Positions 41,492-50,681 of a stretch of 64,000 bases of DNA are shown here, one piece after another. The translations under genes were made by a program, and so were the position numbers. How positions within the stretch are numbered: the stretch's first letter is position 1; each line of letters starts with the position of its first letter. Source of the DNA: Alphaproteobacteria bacterium (GTDB lineage Bacteria > Pseudomonadota > Alphaproteobacteria > Ferrovibrionales > Ferrovibrionaceae); assembly GCA_026126215.1 (NCBI GenBank), contig JAHCJQ010000007.1, positions 1-64,000 of the forward strand, given 5' to 3'. The notes under the pieces were generated by a model. That model was not told the DNA's origin. It worked only from the letters and a program-made list of their open reading frames with translations, and ran no database searches.

Positions 41492-43240
41492 TCAGGCTTG
41501 ATTGGGACCTCTGGCCCCCTCCCGCGCCGCCCGCGTCGCCGTGCCATCGACCTCGCCGGTTTCGTTCAGCACCACGCCGAAACGCTCGCGCACCTCGGCC
41601 TGCGTGTAGTAGCCGCGCCGCACGTCGCGGGCGACCAGCGCCGGATCGCGCTCGAGGGGATCGCCATAGCCGCCGCCGCCCGGTGTCGAGACATGGACGC
41701 GGTCGCCGGGCGCAATGCGGATATCCTGATCCTTGGAGAGATGCGGCGGCACATAGACTTTCCCATTCCGCTCGACACGCACGCGGTTGGTGCCGCCATC
41801 GCGCCCGCCCAGCGCACCCTGAGGACCGAAGCGCCCATGATCCATCACCATGGAGGCCCGCGCCTCGCCGCGACGCAGCCGGATCGTATAGTTGACGCCG
41901 AACCCGCCGCGCCAGCGCCCAGCCCCGCCGGAGCCTTCGTGCAGCGAATATTCCTCGAACAGGACCGGGTAATATTGCTCCATCACCTCGATCGGCGTGG
42001 TCTTGGAGATGCCGATGGTGGAGCAGCCGTTGGAGATTCCATCGCCACCGCGGAAGCCGCCATAGCCACCGCCGGAGATCACGTACATGACGTAGGAGCG
42101 GCCGCGTTTGGGATCGTGGCCGCCGAGCGCGAAATTGCCCGAGGTTCCGGCCGGGGCGGCGAAGAGCCGGTCGGGAATCGCCTTGACCATGGCGTTGAAG
42201 ACCGCCTCTGCGATGCGCTGCGATACTTCCGCCGCGCAGCCGGACACGGGCCGCGGATACTTCGCATAGAGGAAGGTGTCCTCCGGTTCCAGCACTTCGA
42301 GCGGGGCGAAGGTCCCGGCGTTGATCGGCACCTCCGGGAAGATGTGCTTCATCGCCAGGTAGATCGATGACTTCGTGGTGGCGATGACCGAGTTCATCGG
42401 CCCCTGGCAAGGCGGGCTGGACCCGCTCATGTCGAAACTCAGCCCATCGTCCTTCTTCGTGATTTTCATGGCGATGCGCAGCGGCGCGTCCACAACGCCA
42501 TCGGAATCGACGAAGGCTTCACCCTCGTACACGCCATCCGGGATGGTGGCGATGCGGGCGCGCATCTGCTGCTCCGCCCGCTCCTTCAGCTCGGCGATAC
42601 AGGCCTCGACCGTTTCCTCGCCATAGCGCTCGATCAGCGCCGCGAGCCGCTTCTCGCCGATGGCCAGCGCCGCCGCCTGCGCCTTGATATCGCCGATGCG
42701 CTGGTCGGCGATGCGGATGTTGGAGAGGATGATGGAAAGTATCTCCTCGTCGATCTCGCCCCGCTTGTAGAGCTTCACCGGTGGCAGGCGCAGCCCCTCC
42801 TGCTCCACTTCGGTCGCATTGGCGGAGAATCCGCCCGGCACCATGCCCCCGGTATCGGGCCAATGGCCGGTATTGGCGAGCCAGGCAAACAGCCTGCCGC
42901 GAAAGAAGAACGGCTTCACGAATTTCACGTCCATGAGGTGCGTGCCGCCGAGATAGGGGTCGTTGACGATGAAGATGTCGCCGGGCTGCACGTCGCGGGC
43001 GCGCTGGATCACCGCCTGGGTGGAGAATTGCATGGTGCCGACGAAGACCGGCAGGCCCAGTTCACCCTGGGCGATCAGTTCGCCCGTCTCGCGATGATAG
43101 ATGCCGTCCGAGCGGTCCAGCGCTTCCGAGATTACTGGCGAAAATGCTGCCCGGACGAAGGCGAGGTCCATTTCATTGCAGACCTGCTGCAATCCGTTCT
43201 GCACCACCGCGAGCGTCACCGGATCGATGTTACGTGTCAT
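41492..43240 (-). CDS. hyuB: Hydantoinase B/oxoprolinase family protein
   Basis: 582 residues of the HyuB (oxoprolinase beta) family, the partner of HyuA in ATP-dependent opening of cyclic amides such as N-methylhydantoin or 5-oxoproline. ATG at 43240 chosen for GGGGAGCG just upstream. Family motifs: NIDPVTLAVVQNGLQQVCNEM, IFIVNDPYLGGTHLMDV, SAPAGTSGNFAL-like FAAPAGTSGNFAL, and the C-terminal HVSTPGGGGYGDPLERDP. Last gene of the operon, 23 bases after hyuA. Confidence 0.93.
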   Translation of the reverse strand: MTRNIDPVTLAVVQNGLQQVCNEMDLAFVRAAFSPVISEALDRSDGIYHRETGELIAQGELGLPVFVGTMQFSTQAVIQRARDVQPGDIFIVNDPYLGGTHLMDVKFVKPFFFRGRLFAWLANTGHWPDTGGMVPGGFSANATEVEQEGLRLPPVKLYKRGEIDEEILSIILSNIRIADQRIGDIKAQAAALAIGEKRLAALIERYGEETVEACIAELKERAEQQMRARIATIPDGVYEGEAFVDSDGVVDAPLRIAMKITKKDDGLSFDMSGSSPPCQGPMNSVIATTKSSIYLAMKHIFPEVPINAGTFAPLEVLEPEDTFLYAKYPRPVSGCAAEVSQRIAEAVFNAMVKAIPDRLFAAPAGTSGNFALGGHDPKRGRSYVMYVISGGGYGGFRGGDGISNGCSTIGISKTTPIEVMEQYYPVLFEEYSLHEGSGGAGRWRGGFGVNYTIRLRRGEARASMVMDHGRFGPQGALGGRDGGTNRVRVERNGKVYVPPHLSKDQDIRIAPGDRVHVSTPGGGGYGDPLERDPALVARDVRRGYYTQAEVRERFGVVLNETGEVDGTATRAAREGARGPNQA

Positions 43241-43263
43241 GTTTCGCTCCCCACCCCATCCTT

Positions 43264-45315
43264 TCACCCAGCCCCTTTCATGGGCAAGATGGCGAGGATC
43301 AGGTTGCCATATTCATCCATCTCCACCCGGTTGTCCGGCTCGATGACGATGGTCGTGTCAAGTTGCTCGACGATCGCCGGGCCTTCGAAGCGGGCCCGCT
43401 CCGGCAGAAGCTCGCGCCGATAGATCGGCGTCGCGCGCGAGCCCCCCTCGAACCAGACCTGACGCTCCGCCACCTGGGCGCCGGCCAGAGTGTCGCTGCG
43501 TTCGGCGCGCGCCAGCGCCTTGAGATCCACCGCGCTGCGGCGCCCGATCACGGCGGTATGCAGGTTGACCAGAATGGGCCGGATCTCTTTCAGCTCCACC
43601 TCGAAACGCTGCCAATAGGCGCTCGCAAAGGCGGCATGGAGTTCCTCGCGCGTCACATCGAGCCGTGGCAGCGGCACGGAAAGGATATGACTCTGCCCCT
43701 GGAACTGCATGTCGGCGGAATGCAGCAGCGTGATGCCCTCCACCTCCACGCCCTCGCGCGCAATGGTCGCCTTGCCCTCGTCGATCTGCGCCCGGATGGT
43801 TTCGAGAAGCAGCCTGGGGTCGAGGTCGGTGAGCGGCCGGTTCACGGTCTTAACATAGTCATGCCGGATATCTGCGACGACGCAGCCGAGCGCGTTGGTA
43901 ATGCCCGGGCGCGCCGGGATCAGAACCCTCGGAATGGCAAGCTCGCGTGCCAGCGCCGCTGCATGCAGCGGGCCGGCGCCGCCGAAGGCGAACAGCGCGA
44001 AGTCGCGCGGATCGTGCCCGCGACTCAGGCTTACCATGCGAATGGCGCCCGCCATTCGGTCGTTGGCGATGCGGAGGATCGCCGCGGCGGCCTCCGTCGC
44101 ATCGAGGCCGAGTGCCCGGCCGACCGCGCGTTTGATCAGTTCGCCGACCTTCTCAAGGCTTACCGGACTGTCCACCGCCAGCAACTTTTCGGGGTTGAGC
44201 CGCCCAAGCAGAAGATTGGCGTCGGTAATGGTCGGCCGCTCGCCACCGCGCCCATAACAGATCGGGCCCGGGCTGGCACCGGCGCTTTCCGGCCCGACCT
44301 GCAACATGCCGGATTCGTTGACCTGCGCGATGGACCCGCCACCGGCGCCGATCGTATGCACGTCCACCATCGGTACATGCACGGGCATCGCATACTCGAT
44401 CTCCAGCTCCGAGGAGACCTGCGGCACGGAGTTCTGGATCAGGCCGACATCGGAAGAAGTGCCGCCCATGTCGTAAGTGATCACATTGGGAAATCCGGCG
44501 GCGCGCGCGGTAAAGGCGGCCGCGATGACGCCGGACGCCGGCCCGGACATCACCGTATTGACGGCCGCCTCGGCGACGATGGATGCGGCCACCGTGCCGC
44601 CATTGCCCTGCATCACCAGCAGATCGCGGCTGAATCCCTGCGCCTTCAGTTCCGTCTCGAGCCGCCGGATGTAGCGGTGCAGGATCGGTTGCACCGCCGC
44701 ATTGACCGCCGCCGTCACGCCGCGCTCATACTCGCGGTACTCGGACATGATGGCATGACCCGCCGTCACATGTCCGTTCGGCCAATGGCGGGCGGCGACG
44801 TCGCGGGCACGCCGCTCATGCTCCGGGTTGAGATAGGAATGGAGGAAATGCACCACCAGCGCCTCCGCGCCGGCCTCAAGGAGTTCGCGCGCCGCCACCG
44901 CGACGGCGGCCTCGTCAAGCGCTACCACCACCTCGCCATCGGCATCGATGCGTTCCGGCACCTCGCGGCGCAATTCGCGCGGGATCAGCGGCTCGAACCC
45001 GCCGATCAGGCCATAGGGTTTCGGTCGGGTGCGCCGGCCAAGCTCCAGCACGTCGCGGAATCCCTGCGTGGTGATCAGCCCGACGCGGGCGATCTTGCGC
45101 TCGAGCAGGGCATTGGTCGTCGTCGTCGTGCCATGCACGATGGCCGAAAGGCTCGCCAGATCCGCGTTCACGGCCCTGAGCGCGGCAATGACGCCAAAGG
45201 CCTGATTGTCCACCGTGGTCGGGACCTTGGCGATCTCCACCTGACCGCTCTCGTCATCGATCAGGATCAGGTCGGTGAAGGTGCCTCCGACATCGATGCC
45301 CGCAATACTGCCCAT
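43264..45315 (-). CDS. hyuA: Hydantoinase/oxoprolinase A family protein
   Basis: 683 residues of the HyuA (oxoprolinase alpha) family, the ATP-binding partner of HyuB. The N-terminal sugar-kinase-like fold starts MGSIAGIDVGGTFTDLILID; NALLERKIARVGLITTQGF, YDMGGTSSDVGLI and the later FALFAFGGAGPLHAAALA are typical. It acts in the cytoplasm. It lies 6 bases after livF, strongly suggesting that the imported compound or a product of it is its substrate. Confidence 0.94.
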   Translation of the reverse strand: MGSIAGIDVGGTFTDLILIDDESGQVEIAKVPTTVDNQAFGVIAALRAVNADLASLSAIVHGTTTTTNALLERKIARVGLITTQGFRDVLELGRRTRPKPYGLIGGFEPLIPRELRREVPERIDADGEVVVALDEAAVAVAARELLEAGAEALVVHFLHSYLNPEHERRARDVAARHWPNGHVTAGHAIMSEYREYERGVTAAVNAAVQPILHRYIRRLETELKAQGFSRDLLVMQGNGGTVAASIVAEAAVNTVMSGPASGVIAAAFTARAAGFPNVITYDMGGTSSDVGLIQNSVPQVSSELEIEYAMPVHVPMVDVHTIGAGGGSIAQVNESGMLQVGPESAGASPGPICYGRGGERPTITDANLLLGRLNPEKLLAVDSPVSLEKVGELIKRAVGRALGLDATEAAAAILRIANDRMAGAIRMVSLSRGHDPRDFALFAFGGAGPLHAAALARELAIPRVLIPARPGITNALGCVVADIRHDYVKTVNRPLTDLDPRLLLETIRAQIDEGKATIAREGVEVEGITLLHSADMQFQGQSHILSVPLPRLDVTREELHAAFASAYWQRFEVELKEIRPILVNLHTAVIGRRSAVDLKALARAERSDTLAGAQVAERQVWFEGGSRATPIYRRELLPERARFEGPAIVEQLDTTIVIEPDNRVEMDEYGNLILAILPMKGAG

Positions 45316-45321
45316 GTGCCC

Positions 45322-46023
45322 TCAGACTGTAAGATATTGCGCGCGAATGGCGTCGTTGGCCTGCAGTTCCGCCATACTGCCGGTATAGCGGATTCGGCCT
45401 TTCTCGATGATGGTGGCGCGATCGGCGACCGAGGCGGCGAAATGCAGGTTTTGCTCCGAGAGAACGACCGACAGTCCTTCCTGCTTGAGTTCGCGGATCG
45501 TTGCCGCCATCTGCTCGACGATCACCGGGGCCAGGCCCTCGGACGGCTCGTCGAGCAGGATGCAGCGCGGATTGCCCATCAGGGTGCGGGCGATGGTGAG
45601 CATCTGCTGCTCGCCGCCTGACATCCGCCCGCCCGGTCGGTTGCGCATCTCGCCCAGATTGGGAAACAGGCGGAACAGCCGATCCGGGCTCCAGGCCGGC
45701 GCGCCGGCGCGGGACGGCTGGCGGCCGACCTCGAGATTCTCCATCACCGTCAGGTCAGTGAAGATGCGCCGCTCCTCGGGAACATAGCCGAGGCCAAGCC
45801 GCGCAATGCGGTGCGCGGAGAGGCCGTCTATGCGCCGGCCCTCGAAGGTGATCTCGCCCTGGGCCGGCCGCACGAGTCCGATGATGCTTTTCAGCGTCGT
45901 CGACTTGCCGGCGCCGTTGCGCCCCAGCAGCACCACGACTTCACCGGCGTTCCCCTCCAGCGACACGTCCGACAGGATATGCGCCTGTCCGTAATAGGCA
46001 TGCAGGCCTGCGACGCGCAGCAT
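45322..46023 (-). CDS. livF: Branched-chain-type ABC transporter ATP-binding protein LivF
   Basis: 233-residue ATPase of a HAAT-family importer. Walker A LLGRNGAGKSTTLK (34-47), signature MSGGEQQML, Walker B CILLDEPSEGL and the H-loop-like region ending SEQNL are present. Its start shares one base with the livG stop. It powers the LivHM permease with LivG. Confidence 0.95.
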   Translation of the reverse strand: MLRVAGLHAYYGQAHILSDVSLEGNAGEVVVLLGRNGAGKSTTLKSIIGLVRPAQGEITFEGRRIDGLSAHRIARLGLGYVPEERRIFTDLTVMENLEVGRQPSRAGAPAWSPDRLFRLFPNLGEMRNRPGGRMSGGEQQMLTIARTLMGNPRCILLDEPSEGLAPVIVEQMAATIRELKQEGLSVVLSEQNLHFAASVADRATIIEKGRIRYTGSMAELQANDAIRAQYLTV

Positions 46024-46772
46024 CAGTGATGTCCCCCGGAACCGAGATAGACCTGCTGGACGCGCGCATTGGCGCGCACCGCCTCGGGCGCGCCCTCGGC
46101 AATCAGTTCGCCGCGGTTGAGGACGATGATTCGGTCGGCATGGGCGAAAACCACGTCCATGTCATGCTCGGTGAAGAGGACGGCAATGTTGCGCGCGCGC
46201 ACGATCTCGGCGGTGAGCGCCATCAGCGCGATGCGCTCCTGCGGTGCCATGCCTGCAGTTGGCTCGTCCATCAACAGCAGGCGCGGACCATTGGCGAGCG
46301 CCACCGCCAGTTCGACCCGCTTCAGATCGCCATAGGCCAGCACGCCGCAGGGTCGCTCCGACTGGTCGGCCATGCCGACCAGGTCGAGAAGCGAAAGCGC
46401 TTCCTTCCGATAAAGCCCGGCCGTCCGGGCGAAGAGGCCCAGCGTGCGGCGGTCGTGCGAGACGAGCGCCATCTGCACGTTCTCGATGACGGTCATCGAA
46501 GCAAAGGTGGCGGTGATCTGGAACGTCCGGCCGACGCCCTTGCGCCAGATCTCGCGCGGCGCGAGGCCACGAATGCTTTCGCCGCCCAGTTCAACCTCGC
46601 CCTGGTCGGGCCGAAGCTGGCCATTGAGCATGTTGAAGCAGGTCGTCTTGCCGGCGCCATTGGGCCCGATCAGGGCGAGAAGCTCTCCCGCCTCGACCGT
46701 GAAGCTGACGCCCTGGACGGCGCGCACGCCGCCAAAACTCTTGGCGAGGTCCTGGACCTTAAGAACACTCAC
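46023..46772 (-). CDS. livG: Branched-chain-type ABC transporter ATP-binding protein LivG
   Basis: 249-residue ATPase. Starts at a GTG (46772) overlapping the LivHM stop by 4 bases (GTGA). Walker A LIGPNGAGKTTCFNM, a LivG-type signature LAYGDLKRVELAVAL and Walker B LLLMDEPTAGM; the C-terminal RVQQVYLGSG tail is typical of LivG. Longer readings upstream are antisense to the permease. Confidence 0.94.
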   Translation of the reverse strand: MSVLKVQDLAKSFGGVRAVQGVSFTVEAGELLALIGPNGAGKTTCFNMLNGQLRPDQGEVELGGESIRGLAPREIWRKGVGRTFQITATFASMTVIENVQMALVSHDRRTLGLFARTAGLYRKEALSLLDLVGMADQSERPCGVLAYGDLKRVELAVALANGPRLLLMDEPTAGMAPQERIALMALTAEIVRARNIAVLFTEHDMDVVFAHADRIIVLNRGELIAEGAPEAVRANARVQQVYLGSGGHH

Positions 46773-48658
46773 AGGCCACCTCCAAGCCGTGCCGGCAGCC
46801 GCGCCTTGACGAAACCGACAATGCCTTGCGGGAAGGCAAGAACCAGCCCGATGATGGTGAGCCCGAGCAGCGCTCGCCAATATTCCGTCTGGCGCGCCAC
46901 CTCGTCCTGGAGCCAGGTGAAAACCGCGGCGCCGACGACCGGCCCGGTAAGCGTCTGCACGCCGCCCAGCAGCACCATCACCAGCCCGTCCACCGAACGC
47001 GGGATGGCCAGGCCTTCCGGCGAGATCGAGCCCTTGGAGAAGGCGAAGATGCCGCCGGCGAGGCCGGCGAAGGCGCCCACGATGGTGAAGGCGATCCATT
47101 GATGACGGCGCAGGTCGATACCGATGGAATCAGCGCGTAGTGGACTGTCGCGGCCGGCGCGGAGGGTATAGCCGAACGGCGCGTGAATTATGCGCCGGAT
47201 CAGCCACAAGCTGGCGCCGCACAGAAGCAGGGTCATGAAATAGAAGACCGTCTTGGACGTCAGCCATTCCGCCGGCCAGACGCCGACGATGCCGTTGGAG
47301 CCGCCCGTGAACTCGTCCCATTGATAAACCGAGGCCCAGGTGATCTGCGCGAAGGCGAGGGTCAGCATGGCGAGATAGACGCCCGAAAGCCGCACCACGA
47401 ACCAGCCGAAGATCAGGGCCCCCAACGCGCCGACCAGCGGCGAAAGCGCCAGCGCCAGCTCCATCGGCAGGCCGGCCTTCAGCAGCAGCAGGCCGGCGCC
47501 ATAGGCGCCGAGGCCGAAATAGGCGGCATGACCGAAGGAGACCATGCCGCCCGGCCCCATCATCAGATGCAGGCTGGCCGCGAACAGGGCGAAGACGAAG
47601 ATATCGACCAGCAGCACCAGGGTGTAGGTGTCGGCGGTTGCCGGCAGCACGATAAGAATCGCGAGAACCGCGAATGCCGCCATGGAGAGCGGTCGCGAGG
47701 CCAGCGAGATGCGCTCTTCCGCCGCGCCGGCATGACGTGGCATGGCTTGTGGCCGGCCAAGCAATCCCCAGGGGCGGACCACGAGAACGATGGCCATGAC
47801 GACGAACTCGGCGACGAGGGTGAACTTCGACATGGCGAAGCTCGCGCCGAACACTTCCACCGTGCCGATACCGATGCAGAACGCCTTGATCTGGCTGATG
47901 ATGAAGGCCGCAAGGAAGGCGCCCGGGATCGATCCCATGCCGCCAACCACCACCACCACGAATGCATCGCCGATCACCGTCACATCAAGCAGCAGGTTGG
48001 CCGGCTCGCGCGGGATCTGCAGCGCGCCGCCGAGACCGGCGAGAAAGGCGCCCAGCGCAAAGACAGAGGTAAATAGCCATGCCTGGTTCACGCCGAGCGC
48101 ACCGACCATCTCCCGATCCTGGGTAGCCGCCCGCACCAGCGTGCCCCACCGGGTGCGTGTCAGCAGCAGCCAGAGCAGACCGAGAATGACCGGTCCGATG
48201 ACAATCAGGATTGCGTCATATTCCGGCAGGGTCCGTCCCATGATTTCGATCCCGCCGCGCAGGCCGGGCGCGCGTGGCCCGAACAGCTCTTCCGCGCCCC
48301 AGATCCACAGCGCCACGTCCTTGATGACGAGCACCAGGCCGAAAGTGGCGAGGAGCTGGAAGAGTTCCGGCGCCTGGTAGATGCGCCGCAACAGCACCAG
48401 CTCGACGACGATGCCGATCAGCCCGACACCGAGACCGGCGAGCAGGATCGCGCCCCAGAATCCCAGCGCGGAGCCGCGCCCGAAATATTCGATCAGGCTG
48501 TAGGCGAGATAGATGCCCACCATGTAGAAGGAGCCGTGCGCGAAATTCACGATGCGCGACACGCCGAAAATCAGCGAAAGCCCGGCGGCCACCAGGAACA
48601 GCGAGGATGTTCCCGCGAGGCCGTTCAGAAACTGGATTACGATGGCGGAGAAAGACAT
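46769..48658 (-). CDS. Fused LivH-LivM branched-chain-type ABC permease
   Basis: 629 residues with both permease halves in one chain. Residues 1 to about 300 are LivH-like (IVIQFLNGLAGTSSLFLVAA, IYQAPELFQLLATFGLVLVI, GGMGSIPGAFLAAFI), and about 325-629 LivM-like (LHLMMGPGGMVSFGHAAYFG, LRAGRDSPLRADSIGID, SVDGLVMVLLGGVQTLTGP). The junction is a short hydrophilic linker (PRHAGAAEERISLASRP). The ATG at 48658 is preferred to a TTG three codons before. Such fusions are known but less usual than separate livH and livM. Confidence 0.92.
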   Translation of the reverse strand: MSFSAIVIQFLNGLAGTSSLFLVAAGLSLIFGVSRIVNFAHGSFYMVGIYLAYSLIEYFGRGSALGFWGAILLAGLGVGLIGIVVELVLLRRIYQAPELFQLLATFGLVLVIKDVALWIWGAEELFGPRAPGLRGGIEIMGRTLPEYDAILIVIGPVILGLLWLLLTRTRWGTLVRAATQDREMVGALGVNQAWLFTSVFALGAFLAGLGGALQIPREPANLLLDVTVIGDAFVVVVVGGMGSIPGAFLAAFIISQIKAFCIGIGTVEVFGASFAMSKFTLVAEFVVMAIVLVVRPWGLLGRPQAMPRHAGAAEERISLASRPLSMAAFAVLAILIVLPATADTYTLVLLVDIFVFALFAASLHLMMGPGGMVSFGHAAYFGLGAYGAGLLLLKAGLPMELALALSPLVGALGALIFGWFVVRLSGVYLAMLTLAFAQITWASVYQWDEFTGGSNGIVGVWPAEWLTSKTVFYFMTLLLCGASLWLIRRIIHAPFGYTLRAGRDSPLRADSIGIDLRRHQWIAFTIVGAFAGLAGGIFAFSKGSISPEGLAIPRSVDGLVMVLLGGVQTLTGPVVGAAVFTWLQDEVARQTEYWRALLGLTIIGLVLAFPQGIVGFVKARLPARLGGGL

Positions 48659-48741
48659 TCTGGCCAATATCTTGCGCGAGTCCGCAGCGCAACGCGCGGC
48701 GGGATCGTCGAAACCTCGATCACGTGCCAGACCCGCTCCGC

Positions 48742-48770
48742 CCGTCCCTCTTCATGATCGAGAGGAACGG
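48742..48770 (-). other. Intercistronic hairpin between binding-protein and permease genes
   Basis: CCGTCCCTCT (48742-48751) and AGAGGAACGG (48761-48770) pair with one mismatch around a 9-base loop in the 151-base gap between the binding-protein gene and the permease gene, the only long gap inside the operon. Such hairpins often keep binding-protein mRNA abundant relative to the permease. Confidence 0.4.
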
Positions 48771-48809
48771 ACGGAGAAAGTCCGAGATTGCGTCAGGACA
48801 TGCGCCGGG

Positions 48810-50012
48810 CTAGTTCGCCGGGCGCATCTTGCGCACCTCTTCGTCGGACGGCAGGAACTTCGCCCCATCGGCGAAATACCAGTCGACCATGGTGCCTTTG
48901 CCGTTCTTGACCGCGATGCGCCCGACATAGGCACCCATCGTCGACTGGTGGTCGAGCGCGCGATAGGTAATGTTGCCAAAGGGCGTCTCGTGCGAAAGGC
49001 CCTTCATCGCCTCGACCAGCTTCTCTTGATCCAGCGAACCTGCCTTCTTCATCGCGGCGACGGCACTCTGCACCACGGCGTAGCCCACGACCGATCCGAG
49101 GCGCGGATAGTCCTTGAACTTGGCCTGATAGGCCGCCACGAACTTCGCATGCTCGGGCGTCTTGATCTGATCCCAGGGATAGCCGGTCACGTACCAGCCT
49201 TCCGGCGCCTCGTCGCGCAGCGGATCGAGATATTCCGGCTCGCCGGCAAGCAGGTTGAACACCGCCACGTTCCTGAACAGGCCACGGGTGTTGCCTTCGC
49301 GGACGAACTTCTGCAGATCCGGCCCGAACAGCGAGGAGAAGATCGCATCGGGCTTGGCATCGGCAATCGCCTGCACCACGGCGCCCGCCTCGATCTTGCC
49401 AAGCGGTGGCGCCTGCTCGGTGACGAACTCGATATCGGGCTGCTGCTTCTTCATCAGTTCCTTGAACGCCGCAGTCGCGGACTGCCCGTATTCGTAGTTT
49501 GGATAAACCACGGCCCAGCGCTTCTTCTTCAGCTTGACGGCGTCAGGGACCAGCATCGCCGTCTGCATGAAAGTCGAAGTGCGCAGACGGAACGTGTAGC
49601 GATTTCCGTTCTGCCAGACGATCTTGTCGGTCAAGGGCTCGGCCGCGATGAACAGCACCTTGTTCTGCTTGGCGAAATCGCTGACTGCCAGCCCCACATG
49701 GGACGGGAAGGTGCCGATCAGGAAGGCGACCTTTTCCCGGTTGAGCAGTTCCTCGGCCACGCGCACCGCATCGCCGGGATTGCCATTGTCGTCGCGCGAG
49801 ACGATCTCGATCTTGCGACCAAGCACCCCGCCGGCCTTGTTCGCCTCCTCCAGCGCCAGTTCCCAGCCCTTCTTGTAGGGCTCAAGAAACGCCGGAAAGA
49901 CCTTGTAACTGTTCAACTCACCGATCTTGATCGTATCCTGGGCATGCGCCCCGGTCGCAAGACCGCCCGCGAGGATCGCGACGAGCCCCAGTGCAAGCTT
50001 CCTGTCATTCAT
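48810..50012 (-). CDS. Branched-chain-type ABC transporter solute-binding protein
   Basis: 400-residue periplasmic binding protein of the LivK/HAAT class. Signal peptide at 1-24 ending GAHA before QDTIKIGELN; GELNSYKVFPAFLEPYKKGW, LLNREKVAFLIGTFPSHVGL and YEYGQSATAAFKELM are typical. Well-placed GGAG upstream of the ATG. Ligand unknown; together with LivHMFG it should import the substrate of the enzymes encoded in this operon. Confidence 0.92.
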   Translation of the reverse strand: MNDRKLALGLVAILAGGLATGAHAQDTIKIGELNSYKVFPAFLEPYKKGWELALEEANKAGGVLGRKIEIVSRDDNGNPGDAVRVAEELLNREKVAFLIGTFPSHVGLAVSDFAKQNKVLFIAAEPLTDKIVWQNGNRYTFRLRTSTFMQTAMLVPDAVKLKKKRWAVVYPNYEYGQSATAAFKELMKKQQPDIEFVTEQAPPLGKIEAGAVVQAIADAKPDAIFSSLFGPDLQKFVREGNTRGLFRNVAVFNLLAGEPEYLDPLRDEAPEGWYVTGYPWDQIKTPEHAKFVAAYQAKFKDYPRLGSVVGYAVVQSAVAAMKKAGSLDQEKLVEAMKGLSHETPFGNITYRALDHQSTMGAYVGRIAVKNGKGTMVDWYFADGAKFLPSDEEVRKMRPAN

Positions 50013-50072
50013 TGCAAATCTCCTCTCCGTCCGTGATTTCCCTGTCGTTCCCCACTCAAGGACGCGGGCCTT

Positions 50073-50681
50073 TCAGCGCTGCCCGTCGCCCACCTTTATG
50101 TCGGACACCTTGAGCCCGCCCGATCGGGCATGGATGCGCGGGCCGGTGGTCATTGCCAGAATGTAGACGATCTCGTCGGGTCGCGGCGCATCGGGCACGC
50201 CGATCTCGAAGGCATCGAAATGGCTGCGCACGTAGGCGGCCTCGCGATGATGGATCGGGATGTCGATGCGCCCGCCGGTCTGCGCCACCTTCTTCGTCGA
50301 AGGCACGATGGCCTTGGCGCCACCAAGAACCTTGCGCATGGCATACCCGCCCGGCGCATGCCAGAGCGCGCCGTGCTCCAGCTCACCATTCACGCCGACG
50401 ATGGCGCCCTTGCCATAGGCTTCGATCCTTGACGGATCGCCACCCAGCGAAGCGACGAGGCGTTCTGACATCTCGACGCCAAGGCCGTTGAGCGACTCCA
50501 TGAAGTGCTCGATATCCTTGACGAAGCGGCCGGCGAAAGGATTGGCCAGCACCGCCGCGATGGCGCCGCGCAGATGTGGCTTGCGCGCCTGGGGGCCACC
50601 TTCGTGCCAGATCTCCTCGACGATGGTAACGAACTTGCGGACCTGGACCTTGGGCGGCTTGACCACCCCGCTCTTTCTCAT
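50073..50681 (-). CDS. Amino acid synthesis family protein (DUF1185)
   Basis: 202 residues of the DUF1185 (PF06684) family, named for suspected amino-acid metabolism but without a proven reaction. ATG at 50681 chosen for GGGGAG upstream. Features: FVTIVEEIWHEGGPQARKPH, AAVLANPFAGRF, RIEAYGKGAIVGVNGELEHGA and DIPIHHREAAYVRSHFDAF. It overlaps the UPF0280 gene by 4 bases and precedes the transporter genes. In this setting it is a candidate for a ring- or lactam-processing enzyme, an inference from context. Confidence 0.85.
   Translation of the reverse strand: MRKSGVVKPPKVQVRKFVTIVEEIWHEGGPQARKPHLRGAIAAVLANPFAGRFVKDIEHFMESLNGLGVEMSERLVASLGGDPSRIEAYGKGAIVGVNGELEHGALWHAPGGYAMRKVLGGAKAIVPSTKKVAQTGGRIDIPIHHREAAYVRSHFDAFEIGVPDAPRPDEIVYILAMTTGPRIHARSGGLKVSDIKVGDGQR

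Noticed and set aside
41132-42370. Forward frame of 412 codons read as a full gene
   Set aside because: About 880 bases run antisense to hyuB, whose family match is strong; the composition beyond residue ~90 is Arg/Gly/Ala-rich like other antisense shadows. Only the first part is kept as a possible remnant.
43144-45621. 825-codon forward frame across hyuA
   Set aside because: Antisense to hyuA with typical high-GC shadow composition and no family motif.
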